NCBI RefSeq assembly: GCF_031010175.1
Contig: NZ_JAUAMB010000035.1
Span: forward strand, 1-57,037
DNA from: Halomonas sp. SpR1
Lineage (GTDB): Bacteria > Pseudomonadota > Gammaproteobacteria > Pseudomonadales > Halomonadaceae
Direction: 5' to 3'
Length of the DNA: 57,037 bases
In this document: piece by piece, positions 5,817-14,553 of the stretch
Numbering within the stretch: position 1 is the stretch's first letter
Layout: every line of letters begins with the position of its first letter
Notes under the pieces: generated by a model
What the model was told of the DNA's origin: nothing
Databases searched by the model: none
The model's input: the letters and a program-made list of their open reading frames with translations, nothing else
Position numbers and translations under genes: made by a program

Positions 5817-6650
5817 TTACTGCCTTGCTAGACGCAGCGGCGTGGGCGGCGTTAGCCCGGGCGTTGCCCGCCAGGGGCTGATATCCAAGCCACCACGACG
5901 AACGTAGCGCGCCAGCACTAGCAGTTGCGTGGGCTTTGTCTGGGCCATTAGATCGGCAAAGATATGTTCAACGCAGTGCTCGTGAAAATCCTGGTGCTGA
6001 CGGAACCCAATGAGGTAACGCAGCAGGCCTTCGCGATCGACTTTAGGTCCTTTATAACGCACCAGCACACTGCCCCAGTCTGGCTGGCCGGTAACGGGGC
6101 AATTAGATTTCAGCAGATGCGAGTAGAGTGTCTCTTCGACAATCTCCTCCCCTACCGTTAGATGAGTGCTGCTAGGCGTGTAATCGCTTACGGCGATATC
6201 TAAATCATCCAGGCATTCACCCGGCAGGGGCCGTGCTGAAAGCTCCGGGGAATCCACATCAAACAACTCAACGCTCACCTCGGCACCCGCTGCAGTGGCT
6301 AAGTCATGGGCGAGGGTTTTCATCACGTCCTCACGACTATAGAAACGGGTTTGATTGAAGCTGTTGAGGTAGAGCTTCCAGGATTTAGACTCAATCAGAT
6401 AGGGTGAGGCTGCTGGCAAACGAAAGCGTGCTACCGCCACAATGGGCTTACCGCGACTGTTCAGCCAGGAGACTTCGAAGGCGTGCCACTCGTCTTCGCC
6501 TATAAACGGCAAGGCGCCCTCTTCTATCCCCAGAGGTGCACGGTTGGCTGCGCGGGGAATCGGATATAACAGCCCCGCGTCATACTGCTCAGGATAAGCG
6601 GAATCGCGCCCTAACGGCGCATGTTCTAAGGTGTCGGGGCGATGTGCCAT
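5817..6650 (-). CDS. queF: NADPH-dependent 7-cyano-7-deazaguanine reductase QueF
   Basis: 277 residues, the length of the two-domain QueF type. It reduces preQ0 to preQ1 in queuosine biosynthesis. The catalytic Cys is in SNCPVTGQPDWG (about 184-195). The QueF signature ESKSxKLYLNSFNQT (about 88-102) supplies the conserved Glu and NADPH-binding residues. FHEHCVEHIF near residue 230 is the second substrate-contacting motif. It is third in a leftward run after the ABC transporter pair (33-base gap). Confidence 0.97.
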   Translation of the reverse strand: MAHRPDTLEHAPLGRDSAYPEQYDAGLLYPIPRAANRAPLGIEEGALPFIGEDEWHAFEVSWLNSRGKPIVAVARFRLPAASPYLIESKSWKLYLNSFNQTRFYSREDVMKTLAHDLATAAGAEVSVELFDVDSPELSARPLPGECLDDLDIAVSDYTPSSTHLTVGEEIVEETLYSHLLKSNCPVTGQPDWGSVLVRYKGPKVDREGLLRYLIGFRQHQDFHEHCVEHIFADLMAQTKPTQLLVLARYVRRGGLDISPWRATPGLTPPTPLRLARQ

Positions 6651-6683
6651 TGCTTGCTGCTCTCTGCTTAATGCCGTTATTGA

Positions 6684-7457
6684 TTAACTACGAATGCCTT
6701 TACCGCGCTCCAGCATCATCAGCGCTGCCAAAAACAGCACAATGATGAAGGCAAAAATCGCGGCAAGCGCCCACACCACGGGAATATCCGAGACGCCCAG
6801 GAAGCCGTAACGGAAAACGTTGACCATGTACAAAATTGGATTGAGCATGGAAACGCCCTGCCAGAAGTCGGGCAACATTGAGATCGAGTAAAACACTCCG
6901 CCCAAATAGGTCAATGGGGTAAGGATAAAGGTCGGCACGATGGAAATATCGTCGAACTTGTTAGCCAGCAAGGCATTAATAAAGCCGCCTATGGAGAACA
7001 GCGCAGACGTAAGTACTACGACTAATACCGTGAGCAGCGGATGCTCCATGGTTAAGCGGGTAAAAAACAGCGAGACGACGGTTACAATTAGCCCCACACC
7101 CAATCCACGCGCCATGCCACCTAAAATAAAGCCCGCTAGAATCACCCAATTGGGCATGGGCGACACCATCATCTCTTCAATTGAACGCTGGAATTTATTC
7201 GAAAAGAAGCTCGACGCCACATTAGAGTAGCTGTTGGTAATCACCGACATCATGATCAGCCCAGGGACAATAAAGTCCATATAGCTGAAGCCGTCCATAT
7301 CGCCAATCCGCGAACCAATAAGGTTACCGAAGATGATGAAGTACATCGCCATGGTGATCGAGGGCGGCAGCAGCGTTTGCGGCCAAATTCGGGTAAAGCG
7401 TTTGATCTCTTTCAGCACCAGCGTCCATAGGGCGATCAGCGTCTGCGTGGCATTCAT
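6684..7457 (-). CDS. yadH: ABC-2 type transporter permease, YadH-like
   Basis: 257 residues with about six membrane helices. The ABC-2 motif region FSNKFQRSIEEMMVSPMPNW (about 86-105) is typical of YadH/NodJ-like permeases. It pairs with the ATPase encoded just upstream, overlapping by four bases (ATGA), which indicates translational coupling. The substrate is unknown; the E. coli YadGH homologue is likewise poorly defined. Confidence 0.92.
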   Translation of the reverse strand: MNATQTLIALWTLVLKEIKRFTRIWPQTLLPPSITMAMYFIIFGNLIGSRIGDMDGFSYMDFIVPGLIMMSVITNSYSNVASSFFSNKFQRSIEEMMVSPMPNWVILAGFILGGMARGLGVGLIVTVVSLFFTRLTMEHPLLTVLVVVLTSALFSIGGFINALLANKFDDISIVPTFILTPLTYLGGVFYSISMLPDFWQGVSMLNPILYMVNVFRYGFLGVSDIPVVWALAAIFAFIIVLFLAALMMLERGKGIRS

Positions 7458-8437
7458 ACGCGCGCCTCCCTGTCTTTAACGCCTGCGCCATCCACACGCT
7501 GGTCAATTGCCCCTAGGCCGCTTCCTTCCACCATCGACACAAACATCTCCTCTAATCGATTGGCTCGATTACGCATGGATACCACCTGGATCCCGTGCTC
7601 ACTCAATGCATTGAAGACATCGTTCAAGCGCTGGCCACGATGTACCAACAGCGAAAGCTGGGTAGGTTCTATCTGATGAAGTTCAAAGCCTTCAATACGC
7701 GGTACTTCTATCACAGGGTCAGCCAAATCGATCAGGAAAGTCTCGGTATCAAGCTCAGCCAGTAGCTCACGCACGCTGGTATTACGCACAATATTGCCAT
7801 TGTTGATAATGGCCACATTGCGGCACAGACTCTCCGCCTCTTCCAAGTAGTGGGTGGTGAGAATAATAGTGGTGCCTTCGTCCTGATTAATCCGCCGCAT
7901 GTACTCCCACATGCTGCGCCGCAGCTCGATATCCACCCCGGCAGTGGGCTCATCCAGAATCAGCAGCTTGGGTCGGTGCATCAGCGCCCGAGCGATCATC
8001 AGACGGCGCTTCATTCCACCTGAGAGCATGCGCGCGCTGCCGTTGCGTTTTTCCCATAGGCCAAGATCAGTGAGCAGTTGCTTGGCGCGGGGCAAGGCCT
8101 CGCGGCTGGTCATACCGTAATAGCCCGCCTGGGCCAGCACGATATCGAGCACTTTCTCAAACTGATTGAAGTTGAACTCTTGAGGCACTACACCTAACTG
8201 GTACTTGGCTTTGGCGAAGTCCTTATCTACATCGATACCAAATATAGAGACCTTACCCGCCGTTTTTTGTACCAGCGAGCAAACCACCCCTAAGGTGGTG
8301 GATTTACCGGCGCCATTGGGGCCCAACAGCGCAAAAAAATCGCCCTGCTGGACGTCGAGATCAATACCTTTAAGCGCCTGAAAACCGTTGCCATACACCT
8401 TGGTGAGGCCACGGATCGACAATGCCGGTTCGGCCAT
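7454..8437 (-). CDS. yadG: ABC transporter ATP-binding protein, YadG-like
   Basis: 327 residues. Walker A GPNGAGKST (about 39-47), Q-loop in VVPQEFNFNQFE, signature LSGGMKRRL (about 139-147), Walker B LLILDEPTAGVD (about 160-171) and H-loop His in LTTHYLEE. It is the nucleotide-binding half of an exporter with the permease at 6684. The C-terminal extension of about 90 residues is usual for this family. It is the first gene of a five-gene leftward run ending before tRNA-Ser. The promoter is probably in the 291-base gap shared with the divergent chemoreceptor gene. Confidence 0.93.
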   Translation of the reverse strand: MAEPALSIRGLTKVYGNGFQALKGIDLDVQQGDFFALLGPNGAGKSTTLGVVCSLVQKTAGKVSIFGIDVDKDFAKAKYQLGVVPQEFNFNQFEKVLDIVLAQAGYYGMTSREALPRAKQLLTDLGLWEKRNGSARMLSGGMKRRLMIARALMHRPKLLILDEPTAGVDIELRRSMWEYMRRINQDEGTTIILTTHYLEEAESLCRNVAIINNGNIVRNTSVRELLAELDTETFLIDLADPVIEVPRIEGFELHQIEPTQLSLLVHRGQRLNDVFNALSEHGIQVVSMRNRANRLEEMFVSMVEGSGLGAIDQRVDGAGVKDREARV

Positions 8438-8728
8438 GAATATGTCCTGTCAGCAAAATGAGAAGCACAAAAAAATGCGTTAGAAGGGGGGATATCGGGG
8501 CAATCATATGTTTTTTCAAGCCACTCCACTGCTGCTTTTAGCCTGCTATTAGATAGCGCGCTATCGATTCAAGCACATATGTACATTTATTGACACTTCG
8601 CCACGCTTTTGGGGCAGAACCTCATCAACTAATACTTTAGTATTAGCGCCGTGCTATGTAGGGAGTCGGTATAACCACCGCTTGGCATACAAGGGAATCA
8701 AGAAAACACATAAGAGAGCCATCACATA
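8438..8728. promoter_or_regulatory. Divergent promoter region with two perfect palindromes
   Basis: GATAGCGCGCTATC (8552-8565) is a perfect 14-bp palindrome. CTAATACT-TT-AGTATTAG (8629-8646) has perfect 8-bp arms. TTGACA at 8590-8595 lies between them and could be a -35 for the chemoreceptor gene. I do not see a flagellar sigma-28 promoter. The palindromes are candidate operators. Confidence 0.45.
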
Positions 8729-10369
8729 ATGAGCGCCACCGTTACTCACCCCCCCAAGGTCTTAACCAGTTTACCACCAGTCGCTTCACCTAAGGCTAAG
8801 AATAGCTTAGCCGCCCTACCCTTACGTCGGCAGCGGCTTCTTGGGGTTGTTGTACTCTGGATGATCCTTGCCATCATGATTGTCGTTAATGCATGGCAAA
8901 GTCGTGCCTTGCTGTATGCCGAACGCGAGCAACGCATGGTCACCGCCGTGGATATCGCGGTTTCGACCATGGAACACTTTGACATGCTGGCTCAGCAGGG
9001 CGATATCACGCTGGATGAAGCTAAAACCCTCGCTTTTGACACCATTCGCGATGTGCGTTTCGGTGAAGAAGATAACTATCTATTTGCGTTTAGTGGCGAC
9101 CTGAAAATGCTCGCCCACCCCCGTCGACCATACGGGGAAGATGTATCCCAGGCTAGAGACCCAGAAGGCCTGCTTATTTTTCGCAGCATATTGGATAACA
9201 CGCGCAGCTCAGGCAGTGGCATTACTGATTACTACTCTAATTTTGCGCGGGGCAACGATGCAATGCCCTTGGTGCGCACCTACTCAGAAGCTTACACCCC
9301 CTGGGATGTCTATATCGCCAGTGGGGTTTTTATGGGCGATGTTAGCAGCGCTATTCTGAGCGAGCTGCTTGAAACAGTGATAGTCGGCATTGTGGCGGGC
9401 ATATTAGTCACCATTGCATTCTGGAGCATGGTGTCTTTAATTTTGCGCCGTTTAGGCGGCGAGCCTAGCTATGCCGCAGGCGTCGTCGGCCGTATTGCTC
9501 AGGGCGACTTATCCGCGCCCGTCACCCTCAACCAGAATGACACCAGCAGCTTGCTGCACGATATTCAAGTAATGCGCGATAAGCTGCGCGATACCATGCA
9601 GGAGATTCAGGCCACCAGCAGCGCGGTTGACCATAATGTTGCTGAGATTGCCTCTGGCAACCAGGAGCTTTCTTCACGCACAGAGCAACAGGCTGCAGCG
9701 CTCCAGCAAACGTCTTCCAGCATGGAAGAAGTGACCGCAACTGTGCGTCAAAACGCTGATAGCGTAGAGCAAGCCAAAGAGCTGGTGCACGATGCAGGCG
9801 AAACATCTCAAGCGGGCCAACAAGCGATTGGTGAAGCGGTAGCTTCCATGCAGGAAATTAACGCAGAAGCAGCCAAAATCACTGAGATTGTCACCTTAAT
9901 TGACGGCATTGCATTCCAAACCAATATTTTGGCACTGAATGCGTCTGTGGAAGCCGCCCGCGCAGGTGAACATGGGCGTGGCTTTGCCGTTGTCGCAGGC
10001 GAAGTGCGTCAGTTGGCTAACCGCTCGGCAAGCGCCGCTCAGGAAATCAAAACGCTGATCGACACCTCGAACGCGCAGGTTAGTAATGGCGCTAGACTGG
10101 TAGGTACGGCCAAAGAGCGGATGCAGAAAATTGATCAGCAAATCCAGCGGGTCAACGACCTGTTTGCTGATATTACTGCAGCGACCCATGAACAAACCCG
10201 CGGCATTGAGCAAATTAACATCGCGATTTCTCAACTAGATCGAGCAACGCAGGACAATGCGTCCATGGTTCAGCAAACAGCGGATTCCGCACATGACCTC
10301 ACCAAGCGCTCACAGTCGCTTAACAACGTCGTCAGCCACTTCACGCTGGATAGCCAAGCAGCCTATTAA
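8729..10369 (+). CDS. Methyl-accepting chemotaxis protein with single-Cache sensor
   Basis: 546 residues. A first membrane helix at about 34-54 is followed by a periplasmic sensor (about 55-210). Its motifs DNYLFAFSGDLKMLAHP and YTPWDVYIASGVF fit a single-Cache type 2 domain. A second helix spans about 212-235. A HAMP segment (about 236-290) leads to the signalling domain, whose tip DGIAFQTNILALNASVEAARAGE (about 391-413) contacts CheA and CheW. There is no C-terminal pentapeptide for CheR tethering. Ligand unknown; Cache type 2 receptors often bind small organic acids. It stands alone, divergent from the yadG operon. Confidence 0.93.
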   Translation: MSATVTHPPKVLTSLPPVASPKAKNSLAALPLRRQRLLGVVVLWMILAIMIVVNAWQSRALLYAEREQRMVTAVDIAVSTMEHFDMLAQQGDITLDEAKTLAFDTIRDVRFGEEDNYLFAFSGDLKMLAHPRRPYGEDVSQARDPEGLLIFRSILDNTRSSGSGITDYYSNFARGNDAMPLVRTYSEAYTPWDVYIASGVFMGDVSSAILSELLETVIVGIVAGILVTIAFWSMVSLILRRLGGEPSYAAGVVGRIAQGDLSAPVTLNQNDTSSLLHDIQVMRDKLRDTMQEIQATSSAVDHNVAEIASGNQELSSRTEQQAAALQQTSSSMEEVTATVRQNADSVEQAKELVHDAGETSQAGQQAIGEAVASMQEINAEAAKITEIVTLIDGIAFQTNILALNASVEAARAGEHGRGFAVVAGEVRQLANRSASAAQEIKTLIDTSNAQVSNGARLVGTAKERMQKIDQQIQRVNDLFADITAATHEQTRGIEQINIAISQLDRATQDNASMVQQTADSAHDLTKRSQSLNNVVSHFTLDSQAAY

Positions 10370-10392
10370 GCTTGCCATTTAGCTGCACCACT

Positions 10393-10424
10393 ACGTCGCC
10401 CAAGTTCAGCAGCTTGGGCGACGT
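10393..10424 (+). terminator. Stem-loop after the chemoreceptor gene
   Basis: ACGTCGCCCAAG and CTTGGGCGACGT form a perfect 12-bp stem with an 8-base loop, 24 bases after the stop codon. No T-run follows, so it may act as an mRNA 3' stabiliser rather than a classic terminator. Confidence 0.55.
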
Positions 10425-10521
10425 GTATGGCACCTATCGAATATCAAAAGGAACGAAAAATCTCGCACAAAAGAGGCGATAAGGGCAATCTAAGATAAGA
10501 GGGGTGCGGTAGGTGTTTACA

Positions 10522-10596
10522 TGGAGCGGGAAAGGAGATTCGAACTCCCGACCCTCGCCTTGGCAAGGCGATGCTCTACCACTGAGCTATTCCCGC
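10522..10596 (-). tRNA. tRNA-Gly(GCC), copy 1
   Basis: 75 bases with encoded CCA. Acceptor GCGGGAA/TTCCCGC, anticodon GCC in loop TTGCCAA, T-arm GGTTCGAATC-type. Sequence identical to copies 2 and 3 as far as read. It is the last tRNA of the leftward array; I see no clear terminator after it. Confidence 0.95.
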
Positions 10597-10626
10597 AACG
10601 CAAACACAACTGTTTGTAATGCTAGA

Positions 10627-10702
10627 TGGCGTCCCATAGGGGGTTCGAACCCCTGTTACCGCCGTGAAAGGGCGGTGTCCTAGGCCACTAGACGAATGGG
10701 AC
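10627..10702 (-). tRNA. tRNA-Glu(TTC), copy 1
   Basis: 76 bases with encoded CCA. Acceptor GTCCCAT/ATGGGAC, anticodon TTC in loop CTTTCAC. It differs from copies 2 and 3 at one D-arm base (plus-strand TAGGCC versus TAGACC). Confidence 0.95.
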
Positions 10703-10715
10703 TATATATCGAAAC

Positions 10716-10770
10716 TGGAGCGGGAGAGGAGATTCGACTGGGCTGGCATTCCAGCTCCCGACCCTCGCCT
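10716..10770 (-). pseudogene. Broken tRNA-Gly remnant
   Basis: The plus-strand text repeats the 3' half of the neighbouring tRNA-Gly (TGGAGCGGGA, AGGAGATTCGA, CTCCCGACCCTCGCCT). A 17-base insertion (CTGGGCTGGCATTCCAG, 10738-10754, with CTGG/CCAG ends) breaks the T-loop. The match stops at 10770, before the anticodon stem, so D-arm and 5' acceptor are gone. It cannot fold as a tRNA. It sits where a fourth Gly unit would lie, which suggests decay after unequal crossing-over. Confidence 0.85.
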
Positions 10771-10797
10771 GCCGTTCCTATATTGCACTGCTAAATC

Positions 10798-10872
10798 TGG
10801 AGCGGGAAAGGAGATTCGAACTCCCGACCCTCGCCTTGGCAAGGCGATGCTCTACCACTGAGCTATTCCCGC
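10798..10872 (-). tRNA. tRNA-Gly(GCC), copy 2
   Basis: Same sequence as copy 1, with encoded CCA and anticodon GCC. Lies between the broken remnant and tRNA-Glu copy 2. Confidence 0.95.
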
Positions 10873-10912
10873 TTATAGAACGCTTGCTGTACAACGTTAT
10901 GACTATCGGAAG

Positions 10913-10988
10913 TGGCGTCCCATAGGGGGTTCGAACCCCTGTTACCGCCGTGAAAGGGCGGTGTCCTAGACCACTAGACGAATGGGAC
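10913..10988 (-). tRNA. tRNA-Glu(TTC), copy 2
   Basis: 76 bases with encoded CCA and anticodon TTC. Only four bases separate it from tRNA-Gly copy 3. Confidence 0.95.
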
Positions 10989-10992
10989 GTGT

Positions 10993-11067
10993 TGGAGCGG
11001 GAAAGGAGATTCGAACTCCCGACCCTCGCCTTGGCAAGGCGATGCTCTACCACTGAGCTATTCCCGC
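10993..11067 (-). tRNA. tRNA-Gly(GCC), copy 3
   Basis: Identical to the other intact copies, anticodon GCC, CCA encoded. Confidence 0.95.
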
Positions 11068-11121
11068 ATTCCGATACCTCTGACAACCTCTTACTCTAGT
11101 TCTATAAAGAAAAAGAATAAG

Positions 11122-11197
11122 TGGCGTCCCATAGGGGGTTCGAACCCCTGTTACCGCCGTGAAAGGGCGGTGTCCTAGACCACTAGACGAATGGGAC
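11122..11197 (-). tRNA. tRNA-Glu(TTC), copy 3
   Basis: 76 bases with encoded CCA, anticodon TTC. First tRNA of the leftward transcript, 21 bases from the inferred transcription start. Confidence 0.95.
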
Positions 11198-11217
11198 GTT
11201 TCATTGCCTCGTCGAGG

Positions 11218-11254
11218 TGGCGCGTATGTTACTCAGACCTTATTGAGCTGTCAA
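11218..11254 (-). promoter_or_regulatory. Promoter of the Glu/Gly tRNA array
   Basis: On the minus strand, TTGACA (11249-11254), a 17-base spacer and TAACAT (11226-11231) are followed by a GC-rich discriminator GCGCC. That is the pattern of a stringently controlled stable-RNA promoter. Six tRNAs in one transcript follow. Confidence 0.8.
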
Positions 11255-11584
11255 GCTCTCTGCCAGCACTAAGCTAACTGTTCCCCTTTCAATCACCTAC
11301 ACACGAAGCCCTATACGAAACACAAAGCCCTATACGAAGCTGCTAAAACCGAAAGGGGCAAAATCAAAGCTCGCGATGCCAACATGCACACTGGGAGTGC
11401 TCTGAGCACTCATTAGGCGCCATATCGGTGCAAGCGGTTATTTTTCTTGCACTTACCCGCGCAAGCTACAACCTACAAAACCCTTTAAAATCTTTTATTT
11501 ATAAAAAAATCGATTTTCATGGCACACCCCTTGCTACTTCATTGTGTTCCCTTGCTGACACATTCCCCAATAACGAGGTGTGCT
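11255..11584. other. Intergenic region between tRNA promoter and TRAP operon
   Basis: No gene is seen. It should contain the TRAP operon promoter; the A+T-rich stretch at about 11482-11516 is the likely area, but no clear -10/-35 pair or operator is recognisable. Confidence 0.4.
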
Positions 11585-12688
11585 ATGTCCTTATCCCGCC
11601 GTAAGTTTCTCACTACAGCCGCGGTCTCCTCCACTGCAGGCCTAGTACTCGGTGCCCCATCGATTGCCCGTGCGCAGTCCGCCGAGAGCTTTAACTGGCG
11701 TATGACCAATGCTTATCCACCTGGATCACCGTTTTATGTGGAAGGCCCTGGCAGCCCTACTGATGTGATCGCCAAAATTAACGCCATGTCAGGCGGACGG
11801 CTCAATATCCAGCATTTCTCATCCGGTGAGCTCATTCCCGCCTTTGAAGGTTTTGAAGCCGTTCAAAGCGGCACCATCGAAATGAACGCTGCCAACAGCT
11901 ATTTTTGGTCGGGCACCACTTTTGCCGCCCAATACTTCACTACCGTGCCGTTTGGCATGAGCTTTATGGGCCACATGGCGTGGCTTTATCACGGCGGCGG
12001 CTTGGAGCTTTGGCACGAGGTGTATGAACCCTACGGCATGGTGGCCTTCCCGCTGAATAATACCGGCGTGCAAATGACCGGCTGGTTCCGCGAACCGATC
12101 GAGGATATTAGCCAGCTCAACGGACTGCGCATGCGCGTTCCTGGCTTGGCCGGTCAGGTTTACTCTTCGCTTGGCGTGGATGCCCGCGTACTTCCCGGTG
12201 GCGAAATCTTCCCCGCGCTGGAGCGTGGCGTGATCGACGCGGCGGAGTTTGTGGGGCCCTTCCAAGACCGCCGCATGGGGCTGCACAACGCGGCCAAGTT
12301 CTACCACACCACCGGCTGGCATGAGCCCTCGACCACCGGCGAACTACTGATCTCGAAAACCCACTGGGACAGCCTGCCAGCAGATCTACAGATGATTGTG
12401 AAGAGTGCCTGCATGGCCGCCTGTCTGGAGAGTGTGACCTGGTCCGAAGCGGTTAACGGTGAAGCCATGACCGATTTGATCGAGAACGAAAGCGTTACTG
12501 CCAGCATGCTGCCGCAACCCGTCATTGATGCGCTGCGTGAGGCAACCATGGACACGCTTTCCAGCGAAGCCAACGCTGACCCGCTGGTGCGCAAAGTGCA
12601 CGATAGCTATATGGCGTTTAAAGCCAACCACGACCGCTGGGCAGGTGCCAGCGAGCGTGCCTGGTTAAACGACATTATCGGAGTCTGA
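11585..12688 (+). CDS. TRAP transporter substrate-binding protein, TakP-like, Tat-exported
   Basis: 367 residues from the ATG at 11585. The in-frame ATG at 11519 would put 22 extra residues before the signal. SRRKFLTTAA is a twin-arginine motif, with cleavage probably after ARA or AQS. The mature part resembles the 2-oxoacid receptor TakP: LYHGGGLELWHE, NTGVQMTGWFRE and GGEIFPALERGVIDAAEFVGP correspond to its ligand- and cation-binding segments, including the Arg of GWFR. A 2-oxoacid or similar small acid is therefore the inferred ligand. It is the first gene of a four-gene unit with both permeases and a GGT-family hydrolase. Tat export suggests folding before export. Confidence 0.9.
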   Translation: MSLSRRKFLTTAAVSSTAGLVLGAPSIARAQSAESFNWRMTNAYPPGSPFYVEGPGSPTDVIAKINAMSGGRLNIQHFSSGELIPAFEGFEAVQSGTIEMNAANSYFWSGTTFAAQYFTTVPFGMSFMGHMAWLYHGGGLELWHEVYEPYGMVAFPLNNTGVQMTGWFREPIEDISQLNGLRMRVPGLAGQVYSSLGVDARVLPGGEIFPALERGVIDAAEFVGPFQDRRMGLHNAAKFYHTTGWHEPSTTGELLISKTHWDSLPADLQMIVKSACMAACLESVTWSEAVNGEAMTDLIENESVTASMLPQPVIDALREATMDTLSSEANADPLVRKVHDSYMAFKANHDRWAGASERAWLNDIIGV

Positions 12689-12689
12689 T

Positions 12690-13199
12690 ATGCGCACCGT
12701 GGCATGTTTTGTCCACGGCGTTGAGGCGGTGGTTCGGCTGTTTGGCTGGATCGCCGCCTGGACTTGCGTGGTATTAGTCGGATTAGTCGCTAGCGACGTA
12801 TTGATGCGCTATGCGTTTAGTGTTGGCGCGGTATGGCTGCAGGAGCTGCAGTGGCACTTGATCTCGCCTATCGCGCTGTTTGGCATGTCATACCTGCTCC
12901 TGATGGGCGAGCAAGTCCGCGTGGATGTTTTCTACGAACGCTTCCCCTCCGGCCTGCAGCGGGTGATTGAGGTCATCGGCGGGCTGTTACTGCTAGTGAT
13001 GGGGCTATATATCGCCTGGCTGACGTTGCCCTGGATCGCCCAGTCGTTCGCTCGTGGTGAGGCGTCACCCAACCCCGGCGGCCTGCCGCTGCGCTGGCTG
13101 CTCAAATCGCTGATTCCGTTTGGTTTTGTCCTTCTCGCGCTGCAAGGGCTGGCCCACGCGCTGCGTCAGGCGTTCGACCTGCCCACACGAGGTGAATAA
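12690..13199 (+). CDS. TRAP transporter small permease (DctQ type)
   Basis: 169 residues with four predicted membrane helices (about 12-38, 48-68, 88-110, 132-152), the usual DctQ layout. EEL/LQEL-WHLISPIALFGMSYLLL in the second segment is typical. It starts one base after the receptor gene stop, so expression is coupled. It forms the membrane complex with the large permease that follows. Confidence 0.92.
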   Translation: MRTVACFVHGVEAVVRLFGWIAAWTCVVLVGLVASDVLMRYAFSVGAVWLQELQWHLISPIALFGMSYLLLMGEQVRVDVFYERFPSGLQRVIEVIGGLLLLVMGLYIAWLTLPWIAQSFARGEASPNPGGLPLRWLLKSLIPFGFVLLALQGLAHALRQAFDLPTRGE

Positions 13200-13202
13200 C
13201 GC

Positions 13203-14528
13203 ATGTCTCCCAATGAATGGCTAGCGATCGGCATGATCGTGGCTTTCTTCGTGTTTCTGCTGATTGGTATCCCGGTGGGTATCAGCATCGCGGCCACGGC
13301 CTTTTTCTTTGGCTATATTGGCTTCGGCCCAATGCTGTTTAACCTGCTGCCATCGCGTATCTATGGCGTAGTGACTAACTATACCTTTATGGCTATACCG
13401 CTGTTTGTGTTTATGGGGGTAATGCTGGAGAAGTCGAAGCTGGCCGAAGAACTGATTGATGTGATCGGCCACATGTTTGGCGGCTTACCTGGCGGTATGG
13501 GCGTGGCGATTATTTTAGTTGGCGTGCTATTGGGCGCCGCTACGGGCATTGTTGGCGCCACGATCGTCACCCTGGGCCTGCTCACCCTGCCCACGCTACT
13601 CCGCCGCGGCTACCCTAAAACCCTGGCTACCGGCATGATCTGCGCGTCCGGCACCTTAGGGCAGATTATTCCGCCCAGTTTGGTGCTGATTTTGCTGGCG
13701 GAAATTCTGGGTGAATCGGTCGGTACAATGTTCGCCGCGGCCATGGTGCCAGGGCTGACCCTGGCGGCGGTGTATATTATTGCCATTTTGATCATTGCCA
13801 AACTCTACCCCCACCTGATGCCGCCTATTCCGGCTGAAGAGCGTGCGGATATGGGGCGGCGCCAGTTGATCCGTAAAGTCATCACCGTGGTGGGCCCGCC
13901 GGTGGGCTTGGTGTTTGCGGTGTTGGGCTCGATTATTGGCGGCATTGCGGCGCCTACTGAAGCAGCCTCCATGGGCGCGCTAGGGGCATTGGTGATTGTC
14001 GCCTGCTCCGGCCGGTTAACCTTTGCACTACTCAAAGAGGTTGCTAAGGCCACGCTGGTGATCTCAGCGATGGTGTTTTTTATCTTGATCAGCGCCCAGG
14101 TATTTGGCTTGGCATTCCGCGGTTTAGGTGGCGAGCATTTGGTGGCCCGCATGTTCGACTGGGTGCCCGGCGGTGAGCTAGGCGCGCTGCTGTTTATGCT
14201 GCTGCTGATGTTTGTGTTGGGCTTCTTTCTGGAGTGGATCGAGATCAGCTATATTGCCCTACCACTGTTTCTGCCGTTCTTTGTGCAGATGGGCGTCGAT
14301 ATGGTGTGGCTGGGTATTTTAGTCGGGCTGGTGCTACAAACCTCGTTTCTCACCCCTCCCTTTGGCTGGTCGCTGTTCTTCCTTAAAGGTGTGGCGCCTA
14401 AAGAGGTCTCAACGCTGGATATCTATAAAGGCGCTCTGCCGTTTATCGGTTTACAGTTTCTGGCCGTGGCACTGGTGTTTATCTTTCCCAGTATTGCCAC
14501 ATGGCTGCCGAACGCCATTGGCTGGTAA
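13203..14528 (+). CDS. TRAP transporter large permease (DctM type)
   Basis: 441 residues, about 12 membrane helices. Conserved DctM features include GIPVGISIA near the start, MAIPLFVFMGVMLEKS, the GATGIVGATIVTLG segment and TEAASMGALGAL. It imports the receptor-bound substrate using the sodium gradient. The gap to the small permease is three bases, and 25 bases separate it from the following hydrolase gene. Confidence 0.94.
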   Translation: MSPNEWLAIGMIVAFFVFLLIGIPVGISIAATAFFFGYIGFGPMLFNLLPSRIYGVVTNYTFMAIPLFVFMGVMLEKSKLAEELIDVIGHMFGGLPGGMGVAIILVGVLLGAATGIVGATIVTLGLLTLPTLLRRGYPKTLATGMICASGTLGQIIPPSLVLILLAEILGESVGTMFAAAMVPGLTLAAVYIIAILIIAKLYPHLMPPIPAEERADMGRRQLIRKVITVVGPPVGLVFAVLGSIIGGIAAPTEAASMGALGALVIVACSGRLTFALLKEVAKATLVISAMVFFILISAQVFGLAFRGLGGEHLVARMFDWVPGGELGALLFMLLLMFVLGFFLEWIEISYIALPLFLPFFVQMGVDMVWLGILVGLVLQTSFLTPPFGWSLFFLKGVAPKEVSTLDIYKGALPFIGLQFLAVALVFIFPSIATWLPNAIGW

Positions 14529-14553
14529 TCACAATTAAAAAAGGTTTCTGGAT

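Noticed and set aside
10664..11086. Short frames in the tRNA cluster
   Set aside because: They translate tRNA sequence and repeat with it.
10522..11197. CRISPR-like array of repeats
   Set aside because: The repeated units are complete tRNA genes with CCA and correct anticodons.
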